NCBI RefSeq assembly: GCF_030693625.1
Contig: NZ_JAUYAF010000005.1
Coordinates: 1 to 34,101 of the forward strand
DNA from: Phenylobacterium sp.
Lineage (GTDB): Bacteria; Pseudomonadota; Alphaproteobacteria; Caulobacterales; Caulobacteraceae
Direction of reading: 5' to 3'
Length of the DNA stretch: 34,101 nucleotides
In this document: piece by piece, positions 8,032 to 15,010 of the stretch
Numbering within the stretch: position 1 is the stretch's first letter
How the letters are laid out: each line of letters opens with the position of its first letter
Notes under the pieces: generated by a model
What the model saw: the letters and a program-made list of their open reading frames with translations, nothing else
Databases searched by the model: none
What the model was told of the DNA's origin: nothing
Made by a program: the position numbers and the translations under genes

Positions 8032-8583
8032 TCAGGCCGGCCTGGGCCGGCCGGCGAGGCCGAGCGCCTCCAGCACTCGCTCGACCTGGCGTTCCGTTGG
8101 CAGGGCGATGTCGATGACGATCGCTCCCTCCTGCGGAGCTGGGGGCTCCAGGGTGGTAAGCTGCCCAGCCAGCCCCTGCGGGCCCGCGAAGTGGCCGGTG
8201 CGTTCGGCTAGCCGCCGGTGCAGGATATCGCGGTCGCCGGTCAGCCAGACGAACCGCAGGCCCGGACGACCCGCGCGCAGCCCCTCCCGATAGCTCTGTT
8301 TCAGCGCCGAGCAGGCCAGCAGACAGGGCGTGTTCTCGGCGCGACGGTCGTCGATCCACTGCCGGGCGGCGGCCAGCCAGGGTGCGCGATCGGCGTCGGT
8401 CAGCGGCTCGCCTCGGCGCATCTTCTCCACGTTCGCCGGCGGGTGCAGGTCGTCGCCATCGTGGTGCGCCCAGCCAAGGTGCGCGGCCAGGGCGGCGGTG
8501 AGGGTCGACTTGCCGGCGCCGGACACGCCCATCACGACCACGACCGGGGTGGGCGTTTGCGGGGCTGTCGAGGGACTTGCCAT
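8032..8583 (-). CDS. gntK: Gluconokinase
   Basis: A 183-residue gluconate kinase that would phosphorylate D-gluconate with ATP to 6-phosphogluconate, feeding the Entner-Doudoroff and pentose phosphate routes. It has the P-loop GVSGAGKST (residues 19-27) and the gluconate-pocket strand HHDGDDLHPPANVEKM. PLTDADRAPWL and ACSALKQSYREGLR follow, with GHFAGPQGLAGQLTTLEPP towards the C-terminus; all are hallmarks of the GntK/IdnK group. The start is the ATG at 8583; upstream in-frame sequence has no family similarity. No good Shine-Dalgarno is visible, so initiation may be weak. It is convergent with the frameshifted membrane gene and divergent from the cyclodeaminase homologue, with 123 bases between starts. 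No gluconate transporter or regulator is adjacent. Confidence 0.94.
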   Translation of the reverse strand: MASPSTAPQTPTPVVVVMGVSGAGKSTLTAALAAHLGWAHHDGDDLHPPANVEKMRRGEPLTDADRAPWLAAARQWIDDRRAENTPCLLACSALKQSYREGLRAGRPGLRFVWLTGDRDILHRRLAERTGHFAGPQGLAGQLTTLEPPAPQEGAIVIDIALPTERQVERVLEALGLAGRPRPA

Positions 8584-8706
8584 GTTGGGTTTCTGCCATA
8601 TCGCGCACTTGGAGACGAGACTCAGAGGTCGAGTGGCGAGAGCCGCCGCCGCAAGATTCTCCCGCGCCGCTTCCATCGAAACGCGCGGGACCCGATAAGG
8701 GTCGTC

Positions 8707-9651
8707 ATGCGGCTGATCGATGAGGACGAGGTTCGGGAACGGCTGACCTACGAGGTCTGTATTCCCATTGTGCGTGCGGCGATGATCGCGCTGTCCAGCG
8801 GTGAAACCCGGCAGCATCTGCGCTCCATCATTCCGCTGGCCGAGGGCCGGATGTTCGGGATCATGCCCGGCGCCCTGGGCGAACGGGCGGTCTTCGGGGC
8901 CAAGCTGATCAGCATCTTTCCGGCGAATTTCGCCCAGGGAAAACCTTCCCACCAAGGGGTGGTGATCCTGTTCGACCCCGAGACCGGCGCGCCGGTCTGC
9001 GTGGCCCATGCCGGCGAAGTCACCGCCATCCGCACCGCGGCGGCCAGCGCCGTAGCCACCGACGCCCTGGCCCGACCTGAAGCCACCCGCCTGGCCATCC
9101 TTGGCTATGGCGAGCAGGCGCAGACCCACCTCCGAGCTCTCCGCCATGTGCGGCCCATCAGCCACGTCACCGTCTGGGGCCGCTCGCCCGACCGGGGAGG
9201 GGCCTTCGCCGCGCGCATGGCCGCCGAGACCGGTCTGCCGGTGGTGGCCGCCGACGACGTCCAGAGCGCCGTCGCGCAAGCCGACATCATCTGCACCGTC
9301 AGCGGGGCCGACGAGCCGATCCTGAAGGGCGCCTGGGTGCGGCCGGGGACGCACCTCAACCTCGTCGGCTCCAGCCGGGCCGGGCCTGCGGAGGTGGACG
9401 ACGACCTGGTGGCCGCCAGCCGCTTCATCGCCGACAGCCGGGAGGGCGTCCTGGCCCAGGGGGCGGAGTTCCTCAGGGCCAAGGCCTCAGGCCGGGTGGG
9501 CGACGACCATGTGGTGGGCGAGATCGGCCAGGTGCTGTCGGGCGCCATCCCGGGCCGCCAGTCCGCCGACCAGATCACCGCCTACAAGTCGCTCGGTCAT
9601 ATCGTCCAGGACCTGGCCAGCGTCCAGGCGCTGATGTCACGCGGGGCCTGA
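8707..9651 (+). CDS. Ornithine cyclodeaminase / mu-crystallin family protein
   Basis: A 314-residue member of the ornithine cyclodeaminase/mu-crystallin family of NAD(P)-dependent enzymes, which includes ornithine cyclodeaminase, alanine dehydrogenase of the archaeal type and ketimine reductases. Visible features are RSIIPLAEGRMFGIMPG and the substrate-site Lys in FGAKLISIFPANF (Lys66). HAGEVTAIRTAAASAVAT comes before the Rossmann motif LAILGYGEQAQTHLRAL (GxGxxA, residues 133-138). ICTVSGADEPIL and SSRAGPAEVDDDLV follow. The exact substrate cannot be assigned. The ATG at 8707 has AAGGG about 6 bases upstream; the frame is open further upstream, but that part is antisense to gntK. Its 3' end overlaps the convergent DUF4199 gene by 15 bases. 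Confidence 0.9.
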   Translation: MRLIDEDEVRERLTYEVCIPIVRAAMIALSSGETRQHLRSIIPLAEGRMFGIMPGALGERAVFGAKLISIFPANFAQGKPSHQGVVILFDPETGAPVCVAHAGEVTAIRTAAASAVATDALARPEATRLAILGYGEQAQTHLRALRHVRPISHVTVWGRSPDRGGAFAARMAAETGLPVVAADDVQSAVAQADIICTVSGADEPILKGAWVRPGTHLNLVGSSRAGPAEVDDDLVAASRFIADSREGVLAQGAEFLRAKASGRVGDDHVVGEIGQVLSGAIPGRQSADQITAYKSLGHIVQDLASVQALMSRGA

Positions 9652-10170
9652 GCGGGCGGGCAGGAAGCCGGGCATCCTCAGGAGGCCGGCGCTGACCAGG
9701 GCCACCAGCAGGCCCACGGGAAGAATCTCCACAGCCGTCATCGGCAGGCGGTAGAGCGGGTTCTCATAGGCCTTCGCCATGGCCGCCATGTCCGAAGCCA
9801 GCTTGGCGTAGGCCTCGCCGGTGACGCCTTCGGCGCGCTTGGCCGCCAGGGTCTGGGCCACCATCTCGGGCATGAACCGGTAGCCGGTGAGAGCGAGATA
9901 GACTTCCCACACCGCCACATAGGCCAGGGCCGCCACCACCGCTATGCCGAGGCCCAACAGGAAGGCCGTGCGGAACTTGATGACGCCTCCCAGGACGTTG
10001 TCGCGATACTGCTTCACGGCCACCAGGATGGAGGACAGGGCCACCAGCATGACCAGGTAGCCTAGCCATACATTCCCGTGGCTGTCGTCCGACATCCAGA
10101 TCGTGCCGAGAATGCCGGTGATGGCGACCAGGCCTGCGATCAGGCCGTAGGTCAGGATGGTGCGGGTCAT
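9637..10170 (-). CDS. DUF4199 membrane protein
   Basis: A 177-residue inner-membrane protein with four predicted membrane segments: ILTYGLIAGLVAITGILGTI (residues about 4-23), WLGYLVMLVALSSILVAV (about 35-52), FLLGLGIAVVAALAYVAVW (about 70-88) and a C-terminal one around AVEILPVGLLVALVSAGLL. Between the second and third is the DUF4199 landmark KQYRDNVLGGVIKF. A periplasmic or cytosolic loop with MVAQTLAAKRAEGVTGEAY lies before the last segment. The function is unknown. The start has GGGGAG 8 bases upstream on the minus strand. It follows a membrane-anchored LuxR-type gene on the same strand (98-base gap with a hairpin), so the two are probably one regulatory unit. It overlaps the convergent cyclodeaminase homologue by 15 bases. 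Confidence 0.88.
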   Translation of the reverse strand: MTRTILTYGLIAGLVAITGILGTIWMSDDSHGNVWLGYLVMLVALSSILVAVKQYRDNVLGGVIKFRTAFLLGLGIAVVAALAYVAVWEVYLALTGYRFMPEMVAQTLAAKRAEGVTGEAYAKLASDMAAMAKAYENPLYRLPMTAVEILPVGLLVALVSAGLLRMPGFLPARSGPA

Positions 10171-10232
10171 GTCGTCTGCTCCCCTGATGTGTGGCCGCCA
10201 AGATGGGTCATGGCCGAGCTTCCGCCTATCGC

Positions 10233-10267
10233 CCAAACGGGTGAGATCGCGCGGTTCGCCCGTTTGG
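10233..10267 (-). terminator. Hairpin between the LuxR-type and DUF4199 genes
   Basis: The 9-base arms CCAAACGGG (10233-10241) and CCCGTTTGG (10259-10267) are perfectly complementary around a 17-base loop. The structure begins 2 bases after the minus-strand stop of the LuxR-type gene and lies 60 bases upstream of the DUF4199 start. There is no T-tract. It could reduce read-through into the DUF4199 gene or protect the upstream mRNA end. Confidence 0.45.
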
Positions 10268-10268
10268 C

Positions 10269-10753
10269 TCAGGGCAGAAGGTGCAGGTCGCGGGCCTTGC
10301 GCACCGCCTGGGTGCGGCGGCTGACCTCCAGCTTGGAAAACAGGTTGGCGGCGTGGGTCTTCACCGTATTGGGCGAGACCCCCAGGGTTCGGGCGATCTC
10401 CTTGTTGGATTGGCCAGCCGCCAGCCGTTCCAGCACCTTCACCTCCTGGCGCGTGAGGCCGAGGGAGGCGACCGCGGCGGTGTTGGGCTGGAACGGGCCG
10501 GGCGCCTTGCGCGCGTTGAGCTTCCACCCGACCCAGACGCCGCCGGCGGCGAAAGCCACGCCGATGAGAGCGATGTAGATCTCCCGCGAAAGGGCGCGCG
10601 CCTGGAACCGGTACTCCAGCCACTGCAAGCAAACGCGCCGGCGGCGAGAACGAGGGCCCAGAGAAGGACGGAGCGGAGCATGGGCGCCGTGGGGGAGGAG
10701 ACCTTGGCCCCCGCTCGGCTGACCTTGCGGACGCCGCCGTCGATCCCGGTCAT
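10269..10753 (-). pseudogene. Membrane-anchored LuxR-type regulator, frameshifted
   Basis: The N-terminal frame (ATG at 10753, GGGAGG 9 bases upstream) contains MLRSVLLWALVLAAGAFA, a membrane segment. At about 10628 one base is missing, and the neighbouring frame takes over as LQWLEYRFQARALSREIYIALI, continuing through a second membrane segment (IYIALIGVAFAAGGVWVGWKL). A LuxR/FixJ helix-turn-helix follows at the C-terminus: LGLTRQEVKVLERLAAGQ, then SNKEIARTLGVSPNTVKTHA, then NLFSKLEVSRRTQAV. Restored, it would be about 160 residues with two membrane passes and a cytoplasmic DNA-binding domain and no receiver: a membrane-bound one-component regulator. The downstream frame keeps a full DNA-binding domain. 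A single indel could be a sequencing error, and the intact DUF4199 partner argues for a functional locus. I consider the gene assignment solid and the inactivation uncertain. Confidence 0.8.
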
Positions 10754-10880
10754 GTCGGCGCGCCTCCCGGCCCCAAGCTGTCAGGCAATAGCTTGTCGGC
10801 GTCGCCTCATTTGGCAAGCCTGTGAATCCACCGGAGCTCGCCGCCCAAGACGAGTCGTCAGGGCGCGCGGGCCCAGGTCC

Positions 10881-10909
10881 TTCACCGTGAAGTCCTAAGC
10901 GAGTAGGAT
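10881..10909 (+). promoter_or_regulatory. Candidate merR promoter with dyad operator
   Basis: TTCACC (10881-10886) and TAGGAT (10904-10909) are separated by 17 bases and resemble -35 and -10 elements, 24 bases before the MerR-type ATG. A dyad, TCCTA (10893-10897) and TAGGA (10904-10908) with a 6-base spacer, overlaps the -10, which would suit autoregulation. This rests on pattern alone. Confidence 0.35.
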
Positions 10910-10933
10910 CGATTGCGTGAGAGAGGCCCAGCC

Positions 10934-11326
10934 ATGACCACCAGCCTTCGCCGTCCCACCACCCTTCTGACCATCGGCCAGCTTTGCCGCGAGTTCGAGG
11001 TCACGCCCCGCACCCTGCGTTACTACGAGGAGCAGGGCCTGCTGGCGCCTGAGAGGCGTGAGCAGCAACGCCTCTATTCCCGCCGCGACCGCGCCCGGCT
11101 GCAGCTGATCCTGCGAGGCCGCCGGGTCGGCCTGTCCCTGGCGCAGATCCGGGAGGTGCTGGACCTGCACAACCCGGCCGACCAGGACGCGGCGCAGAAC
11201 GCCGTGGCCCTGCGCGCCTTCCAGCAGCGGATCGCCGCCCTGGAGCAGCAGCGCGAGGAGGTGGTGGGCGCCATTGAGACCCTGGAGGCCGCCTGCGCGC
11301 GCCTGGAGGCGCACCTCCAGCACTGA
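10934..11326 (+). CDS. MerR family transcriptional regulator
   Basis: A 130-residue MerR-type regulator. The N-terminal winged helix is clear: LTIGQLCREFEVTPRTLRYY (HTH), then EEQGLLAPERREQQRLYSRR (wing), then LQLILRGRRVGLSLAQIREV. This is followed by a long dimerisation helix from about residue 70 (FQQRIAALEQQREEVVGAIE). There is no separate effector domain and no Cys-rich metal-binding C-terminus, so it does not look like a metal sensor. The pattern is closest to short regulators of the LiuR kind, which control branched-chain amino-acid breakdown, but no such target lies nearby. I chose the ATG at 10934 with GAGAGG at suitable spacing; a TTG at 10913 would add 7 residues. It is divergent from the LuxR-type gene and convergent with the TIGR02588 gene. 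Confidence 0.9.
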   Translation: MTTSLRRPTTLLTIGQLCREFEVTPRTLRYYEEQGLLAPERREQQRLYSRRDRARLQLILRGRRVGLSLAQIREVLDLHNPADQDAAQNAVALRAFQQRIAALEQQREEVVGAIETLEAACARLEAHLQH

Positions 11327-11340
11327 CGCCCGACCTGGAC

Positions 11341-11775
11341 TCAGGGTTCGGAATAGCCCTTCGCGCGCAGGGACAGGCGGCCTTGCCGCGGGTCGGTCTC
11401 GAAGAACAGGCCGCCCCGCCGCGCGGAGTGGTCTGGGATAAAGTCGAAGCTGGCCTCAGCGGTCTCCGGCGGAGCGTCACCGCGCTCGAGTTCACCCTCC
11501 ACCAGCACGCCCGCGGCCGGCGAACCTCCCACGTTCCTGGCCTCGACCACCACCAGGAAGCCGGGCCCCGAGCTGCGAATCTCCAGGGCGCGGACCTCCA
11601 CCTGGGGCGGCGACGGGTCTGCCATGAAGGCCTCCGAGGCGATCAACAGGATCGTCGCCACGACCAGGAACAGCCCAACCCCGGCCGCCAGCCATTCCAC
11701 CAGCGGGGTGGGGGGCGGCTTCGCGGGCGTGGGCTTGGCCGGCTTGGCAGGCGCGCGTCGGACGGTCTTGGCCAT
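11341..11775 (-). CDS. TIGR02588 family protein
   Basis: A 144-residue protein. A Pro/Lys/Ala-rich cytosolic start (APAKPAKPTPAKPPPTP) leads into one membrane segment (LAAGVGLFLVVATILLIAS, residues about 29-47). A small beta-rich extracytoplasmic domain follows, with VVEARNVGGSPAAGVLVEGE and FIPDHSARRGGLFFETDP as landmarks. This layout agrees with the uncharacterised TIGR02588 family, whose members are found beside TIGR02587 membrane proteins, as here. Its ATG directly follows the TGA of that gene with no gap, so translation is probably coupled. The function is unknown. The domain looks like an immunoglobulin-type fold with the conserved N-VG-S-A pattern seen in CARDB-like domains, but this is only a shape impression. 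It is convergent with the MerR gene, 14 bases apart. Confidence 0.82.
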   Translation of the reverse strand: MAKTVRRAPAKPAKPTPAKPPPTPLVEWLAAGVGLFLVVATILLIASEAFMADPSPPQVEVRALEIRSSGPGFLVVVEARNVGGSPAAGVLVEGELERGDAPPETAEASFDFIPDHSARRGGLFFETDPRQGRLSLRAKGYSEP

Positions 11776-12597
11776 TCAGGTCACCAGTCGCGCGGTCGCC
11801 GCGCCCAAGGCGGCGGGGAAGCCGAGCACCACCGCCATGGTCGCCTGCTCGTGCAGGGCCACCCCGTCCAGCCGGCCGAACGTCCACAGGCAGTAGACGC
11901 TGATGACCAGGGCGATGGCGTAGCCGGGTAGGGTGTAGCGCAGGAAGGTGGGCACAGACCGCCCCGCTCCCCGCCGTCTGTGCTCGCCGCGGAAGCCAAG
12001 GGCGTAGACGAAGACGTGCAGGACCCCCAGGGAGGCGGCGATCAGGGCGATCGCATGCCCCGGCGACATCAGGTAGCTGATCACCATCACCTCCTCCGTC
12101 GGGGCGATATTGAACGCCAGGAAGATGGCGCCGACGGACATCAGGAACAGAATCCCCAGGAAACCGGCGTTTTCGCGCTCCCGCGTATCCTGCAGGTCTC
12201 GGGTCCCGAACTGCTTGCCGGCCAGCAGGGCGCCGACAGCAGCGGGCACGGCGGCGATCGCGATCTTGCCCACCATCTCCGCGAGGGTGAGGTCCGGCGT
12301 CAGGACGCCGATCACGGTCAGCATGAGGGTGGCCACGATGAACCCCACGGCGAAGGCGGCCAGGGCGTCGAGCAGTTCGTCCCGCAGACGAAAGGTGGGC
12401 TCGAAGCCGGCATAGTAGGAGAGGCCCAGCAGCATGGGCAGGCTAGCCAGTATAAACAGGAGCAGCCTGACGCGGTCGATGGCGAACCCGCCCAGCGACC
12501 ACATCTCCATGGTCATCAGCAGGGGCAGGGCGAACAGCAACGCGCCGCCGAAGGCGCGGGCCAGTCCCTTGCCATAGTCTCTGCTTGCCTGATCCAC
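11776..12597 (-). CDS. TIGR02587 family membrane protein
   Basis: A 273-residue inner-membrane protein with about eight hydrophobic segments. Landmarks are YGKGLARAFGGALLFALPLL at the start, LTLAEMVGKIAIAAVPAAVG in the middle and IFLAFNIAPTEEVMVISYLM with two adjacent glutamates in or near a membrane segment. These match the TIGR02587 family, which has no assigned function. I chose the GTG at 12597 because GGAGGGG lies 4-5 bases upstream on the minus strand; an open frame to 12900 has no family similarity and is antisense to the heme-barrel pseudogene. It is the first gene of a two-gene unit with the TIGR02588 gene. The conserved acidic pair in a membrane protein would fit ion transport, but nothing in the sequence proves it. 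Confidence 0.85.
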   Translation of the reverse strand: MDQASRDYGKGLARAFGGALLFALPLLMTMEMWSLGGFAIDRVRLLLFILASLPMLLGLSYYAGFEPTFRLRDELLDALAAFAVGFIVATLMLTVIGVLTPDLTLAEMVGKIAIAAVPAAVGALLAGKQFGTRDLQDTRERENAGFLGILFLMSVGAIFLAFNIAPTEEVMVISYLMSPGHAIALIAASLGVLHVFVYALGFRGEHRRRGAGRSVPTFLRYTLPGYAIALVISVYCLWTFGRLDGVALHEQATMAVVLGFPAALGAATARLVT

Positions 12598-12666
12598 GCG
12601 CCCCTCCGATGCCGCCAGTGAACGCTCACGCTTGCCCGCGCGTTCCCTGCGGCGCGCGCCGACGCC

Positions 12667-12975
12667 CCTCGCGGCCAGGGGGTGTTGGCGGCCGGTCACG
12701 CGAAGGCGGGCGACACCAGCTTCGGGGTGAAGGCGACCCAGGGCGGCGCGGAGTACGACATCTGCTCGACGGCCTTCCTGGAGCACGCCTTCCGCACCGA
12801 CGCCTTCGAGATGAAGGTGACCATCAACTCCGACGGCGCCTGATCGTACGACCAGGACACCACTATGCAGGTCCGTGGCCGCCCCTACCCCTTCCACCAC
12901 ACCGATCGCAATACACTGACCCGAGTGGCCGCGCCGACGCCCAACCCCCTGGCCCGCGAGGCCGCCGGCGCCTGA
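12667..12975 (+). pseudogene. Truncated heme-binding beta-barrel (THAP4-like) gene
   Basis: One frame encodes the C-terminal part of a heme-binding beta-barrel (FABP-like, THAP4 heme-domain) protein. The landmarks are PRGQGVLAAGHAKAGDTSFG, then TAFLEHAFRTDAFEMKVTIN, then PFHHTDRNTLTRV before a C-terminal APTPNPLAR. A TGA at 12841-12843 interrupts it where homologues have Trp or a similar residue (SDGA-stop-SYDQDT). The first half of the barrel is missing: upstream of about 12667 the sequence has no match and runs into the start region of the TIGR02587 gene. Full members are about 160-200 residues, so roughly half remains. No start or ribosome binding site is evident. It is a decayed remnant, and the surviving reading frame ends at the TGA at 12973-12975. 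Confidence 0.78.
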
Positions 12976-13051
12976 GGGGGCTGTCAGGCGGTCGATCCAT
13001 GCTAGTCAGGGCCCGCGCGGCGAGGACGCCCGCGATGGGGTCGAGACAAGA

Positions 13052-14341
13052 ATGCTAGAGAGTCCCTTCACCCAGTCCCCGGTGAAAATCGGCGTGATCG
13101 GACTGGGCTATGTCGGCCTGCCGCTGGCCGTGGCCCTGGCCGAGCATTATGCCGTGGTGGGTTTCGACATCGGATCGGAACGGATCGGCGAATTGAAGGC
13201 TGGCCACGACCGCACCCTCGAGGTGGATTCCGAGGAACTGGCGACCGCGACCAACCTCTCATTCTCGTTGGACGAAGCGGACCTGAAGTCCTGCAACGTC
13301 TTCATCGTCACCGTGCCCACCCCCATCGACCGCCAGAAGCGCCCCGACCTCTCGGCCCTGCTCGCCGCCAGCCGAACGGTGGGCCGTGCGATCTCCAAGG
13401 GCGGGGTGGTGATCTACGAATCCACCGTCTATCCGGGGGCGACGGAAGAGGACTGCGTGCCGGTGGTGGAGCAGGTCTCGGGCCTGACATTCAACACCGA
13501 CTTCTTCGCCGGCTACAGCCCCGAGCGCGCCAACCCCGGCGACCGGGCGCACCGCCTGGCCTCGATCATCAAGGTGACCTCGGGCTCGACGCCGGAGGCG
13601 GCCGCCTTCGTCGACGCCCTCTACGGCGCAGTGGTGACGGCGGGCACCCACTTGGCAAGCTCGATCCGGGTGGCGGAGGCCGCCAAGGTGATCGAGAACA
13701 CCCAGCGTGACCTGAACATCGCGCTGATCAATGAGTTCTCGCTGATCTTCAACCGGCTGGGGGTCGACACCCAGGAGGTGCTGGCCGCGGCCGGCACCAA
13801 GTGGAACTTCCTGAAGTTCCAGCCGGGGCTGGTGGGCGGTCACTGCATCGGGGTCGATCCCTACTACCTGACCCACAAGGCGCAGGACGCGGGATACGAC
13901 CCGCAGGTGATCCTGGCCGGACGGCGGATCAATGACGGGATGGGGGCCTATATCGCCCAGACCCTGATCAAGACCCTGATCCAGCGCGACACCAAGGTGC
14001 GCGGCGCGCGGGTCCTGGTGATGGGGCTCACCTTCAAGGAAAACTGCCCCGACCTGCGCAACACCCGGGTGATCGACATCGTTCGCGAGCTGGCCGACTA
14101 CGGCGTAGCGGTGGATGTCCATGACCCCTGGGTCAACGCCGAGGAGACGCTGGCCGAGTACCGCGTCCGACCGGTGGCGGATCTCACGCCGAGCGCCTAT
14201 GACGCCGTCGTCCTGGCCGTGGCGCACCAGGCCTTCCTGGAGATGGGCCTGCCGGCCATCCGCGCGCTCGGCAAGCCGGGCGCGGTGCTCTACGACGTCA
14301 AGTCGGTGTTCGCGAAGGGCGAGGCCGACCTGCGGCTCTAG
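13052..14341 (+). CDS. UDP-sugar 6-dehydrogenase (TviB/WbpA/WbpO type)
   Basis: A 429-residue UDP-glucose/GDP-mannose dehydrogenase family enzyme that would oxidise C6 of a UDP-sugar with two NAD+. It has the Rossmann motif IGLGYVGLPLAVAL (GLGYVG at 17-22), the loop TVPTPIDRQKRPDL and GYSPERANPGDR, the type of the UDP-HexNAc dehydrogenases TviB, WbpA and WbpO. AAKVIENTQRDLNIALINE follows, and the catalytic cysteine is Cys265 in GGHCIGVDPYYL. The C-terminal UDP-binding domain contains GLTFKENCPDLRNTRV. The sequence pattern favours a UDP-N-acetylhexosamine substrate over UDP-glucose, but the choice between the GlcNAc and GalNAc forms cannot be made. The product would be a uronic acid for surface polysaccharide. 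The ATG has only a weak ribosome binding site. The stop shares a CTAG with the stop of the convergent esterase. Confidence 0.92.
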   Translation: MLESPFTQSPVKIGVIGLGYVGLPLAVALAEHYAVVGFDIGSERIGELKAGHDRTLEVDSEELATATNLSFSLDEADLKSCNVFIVTVPTPIDRQKRPDLSALLAASRTVGRAISKGGVVIYESTVYPGATEEDCVPVVEQVSGLTFNTDFFAGYSPERANPGDRAHRLASIIKVTSGSTPEAAAFVDALYGAVVTAGTHLASSIRVAEAAKVIENTQRDLNIALINEFSLIFNRLGVDTQEVLAAAGTKWNFLKFQPGLVGGHCIGVDPYYLTHKAQDAGYDPQVILAGRRINDGMGAYIAQTLIKTLIQRDTKVRGARVLVMGLTFKENCPDLRNTRVIDIVRELADYGVAVDVHDPWVNAEETLAEYRVRPVADLTPSAYDAVVLAVAHQAFLEMGLPAIRALGKPGAVLYDVKSVFAKGEADLRL

Positions 14342-14949
14342 CCCAGCGCCCTGGCCACCGTCGGCGCCAGCCGCTGGGCGATCAGGGCCGCGCCCTGGGC
14401 GTTGGGGTGGATACCGTCACGCTGGTTGAACCGCGTCATGCCGGCGACGCCCCCCAACAGGTTCGGGTAGAGGGTCACGCCCTGGGCCTTGGCCACCGCC
14501 GGGAAGACCGCGTTGAACTCCCGCGCGTAACCCCCGCCGATGGCGGGCGGGGCGGCGAGTCCGGCCAGCAGCACCCGGATCTTGCGGGCCTTGAGGCGCC
14601 GCACGATGGCGTCGAGGTTGGCCTTGGTGGTCCCGGGCTTCAGGCCACGCAGCAGGTCGTTGCCGCCCAGCGCCACGATGCAGAGGCTGGTGTCCTTCTG
14701 GACGCTGAAATCGACGCGCGCGAGGCCGCCGGCGGTGGTGTCGCCGGACACGCCGGCGGGTCGGATCACCGCGCTCTTGCCCAGCTTGGCGAGCTCGGCC
14801 TGCAGCCGGGCGGGGAAGGCGGCCGACGCGGGCAGGCCAAAGCCTGCGGTGATGGAATCCCCAAGAATGGTCACCACGGGCCTGCCCGCGGCGAGGGCGG
14901 GGAGGGGGGCGGCCAAGGCGGCGGCGATCAGATGGCGGCGTGTCAGCAT
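14338..14949 (-). CDS. tesA: Secreted SGNH esterase (TesA-like)
   Basis: A 203-residue SGNH/GDSL hydrolase of the arylesterase / acyl-CoA thioesterase I type. The signal peptide is MLTRRHLIAAALAAPLPALA, with a twin-arginine pair and a small-residue cleavage site. Block I is ILGDSITAGFG with nucleophile Ser32, block III is ALGGNDLLRG with Asn97, and block V is DGIHPNAQG with Asp178 and His181. It should cleave ester or thioester bonds in the periplasm. The RR pair resembles a Tat signal, but the following residues (HLIAA) also suit the Sec route. Homologues are often divergent from a YbbA/YbbP-type ABC transporter, as here, with 61 bases between the starts. Its stop overlaps that of the convergent UDP-sugar dehydrogenase gene by 4 bases (CTAG). 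Confidence 0.91.
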   Translation of the reverse strand: MLTRRHLIAAALAAPLPALAAGRPVVTILGDSITAGFGLPASAAFPARLQAELAKLGKSAVIRPAGVSGDTTAGGLARVDFSVQKDTSLCIVALGGNDLLRGLKPGTTKANLDAIVRRLKARKIRVLLAGLAAPPAIGGGYAREFNAVFPAVAKAQGVTLYPNLLGGVAGMTRFNQRDGIHPNAQGAALIAQRLAPTVARALG

Positions 14950-15010
14950 GGATCAGGTGTGTCGGTCATGAGTCTGTCCTATTTAAGGGCTCAGCATGTC
15001 GGCTCAATAG

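Noticed and set aside
8584..9354. 257-codon N-terminal extension of the gluconokinase frame
   Set aside because: It is antisense to the ornithine-cyclodeaminase homologue, has no family similarity, and the kinase fold starts at the ATG at 8583.
12585..13058. 157-codon plus-strand frame over the heme-barrel remnant
   Set aside because: The frame is Arg/Pro-rich without motifs; the recognisable protein pattern lies in a different frame with an internal stop.
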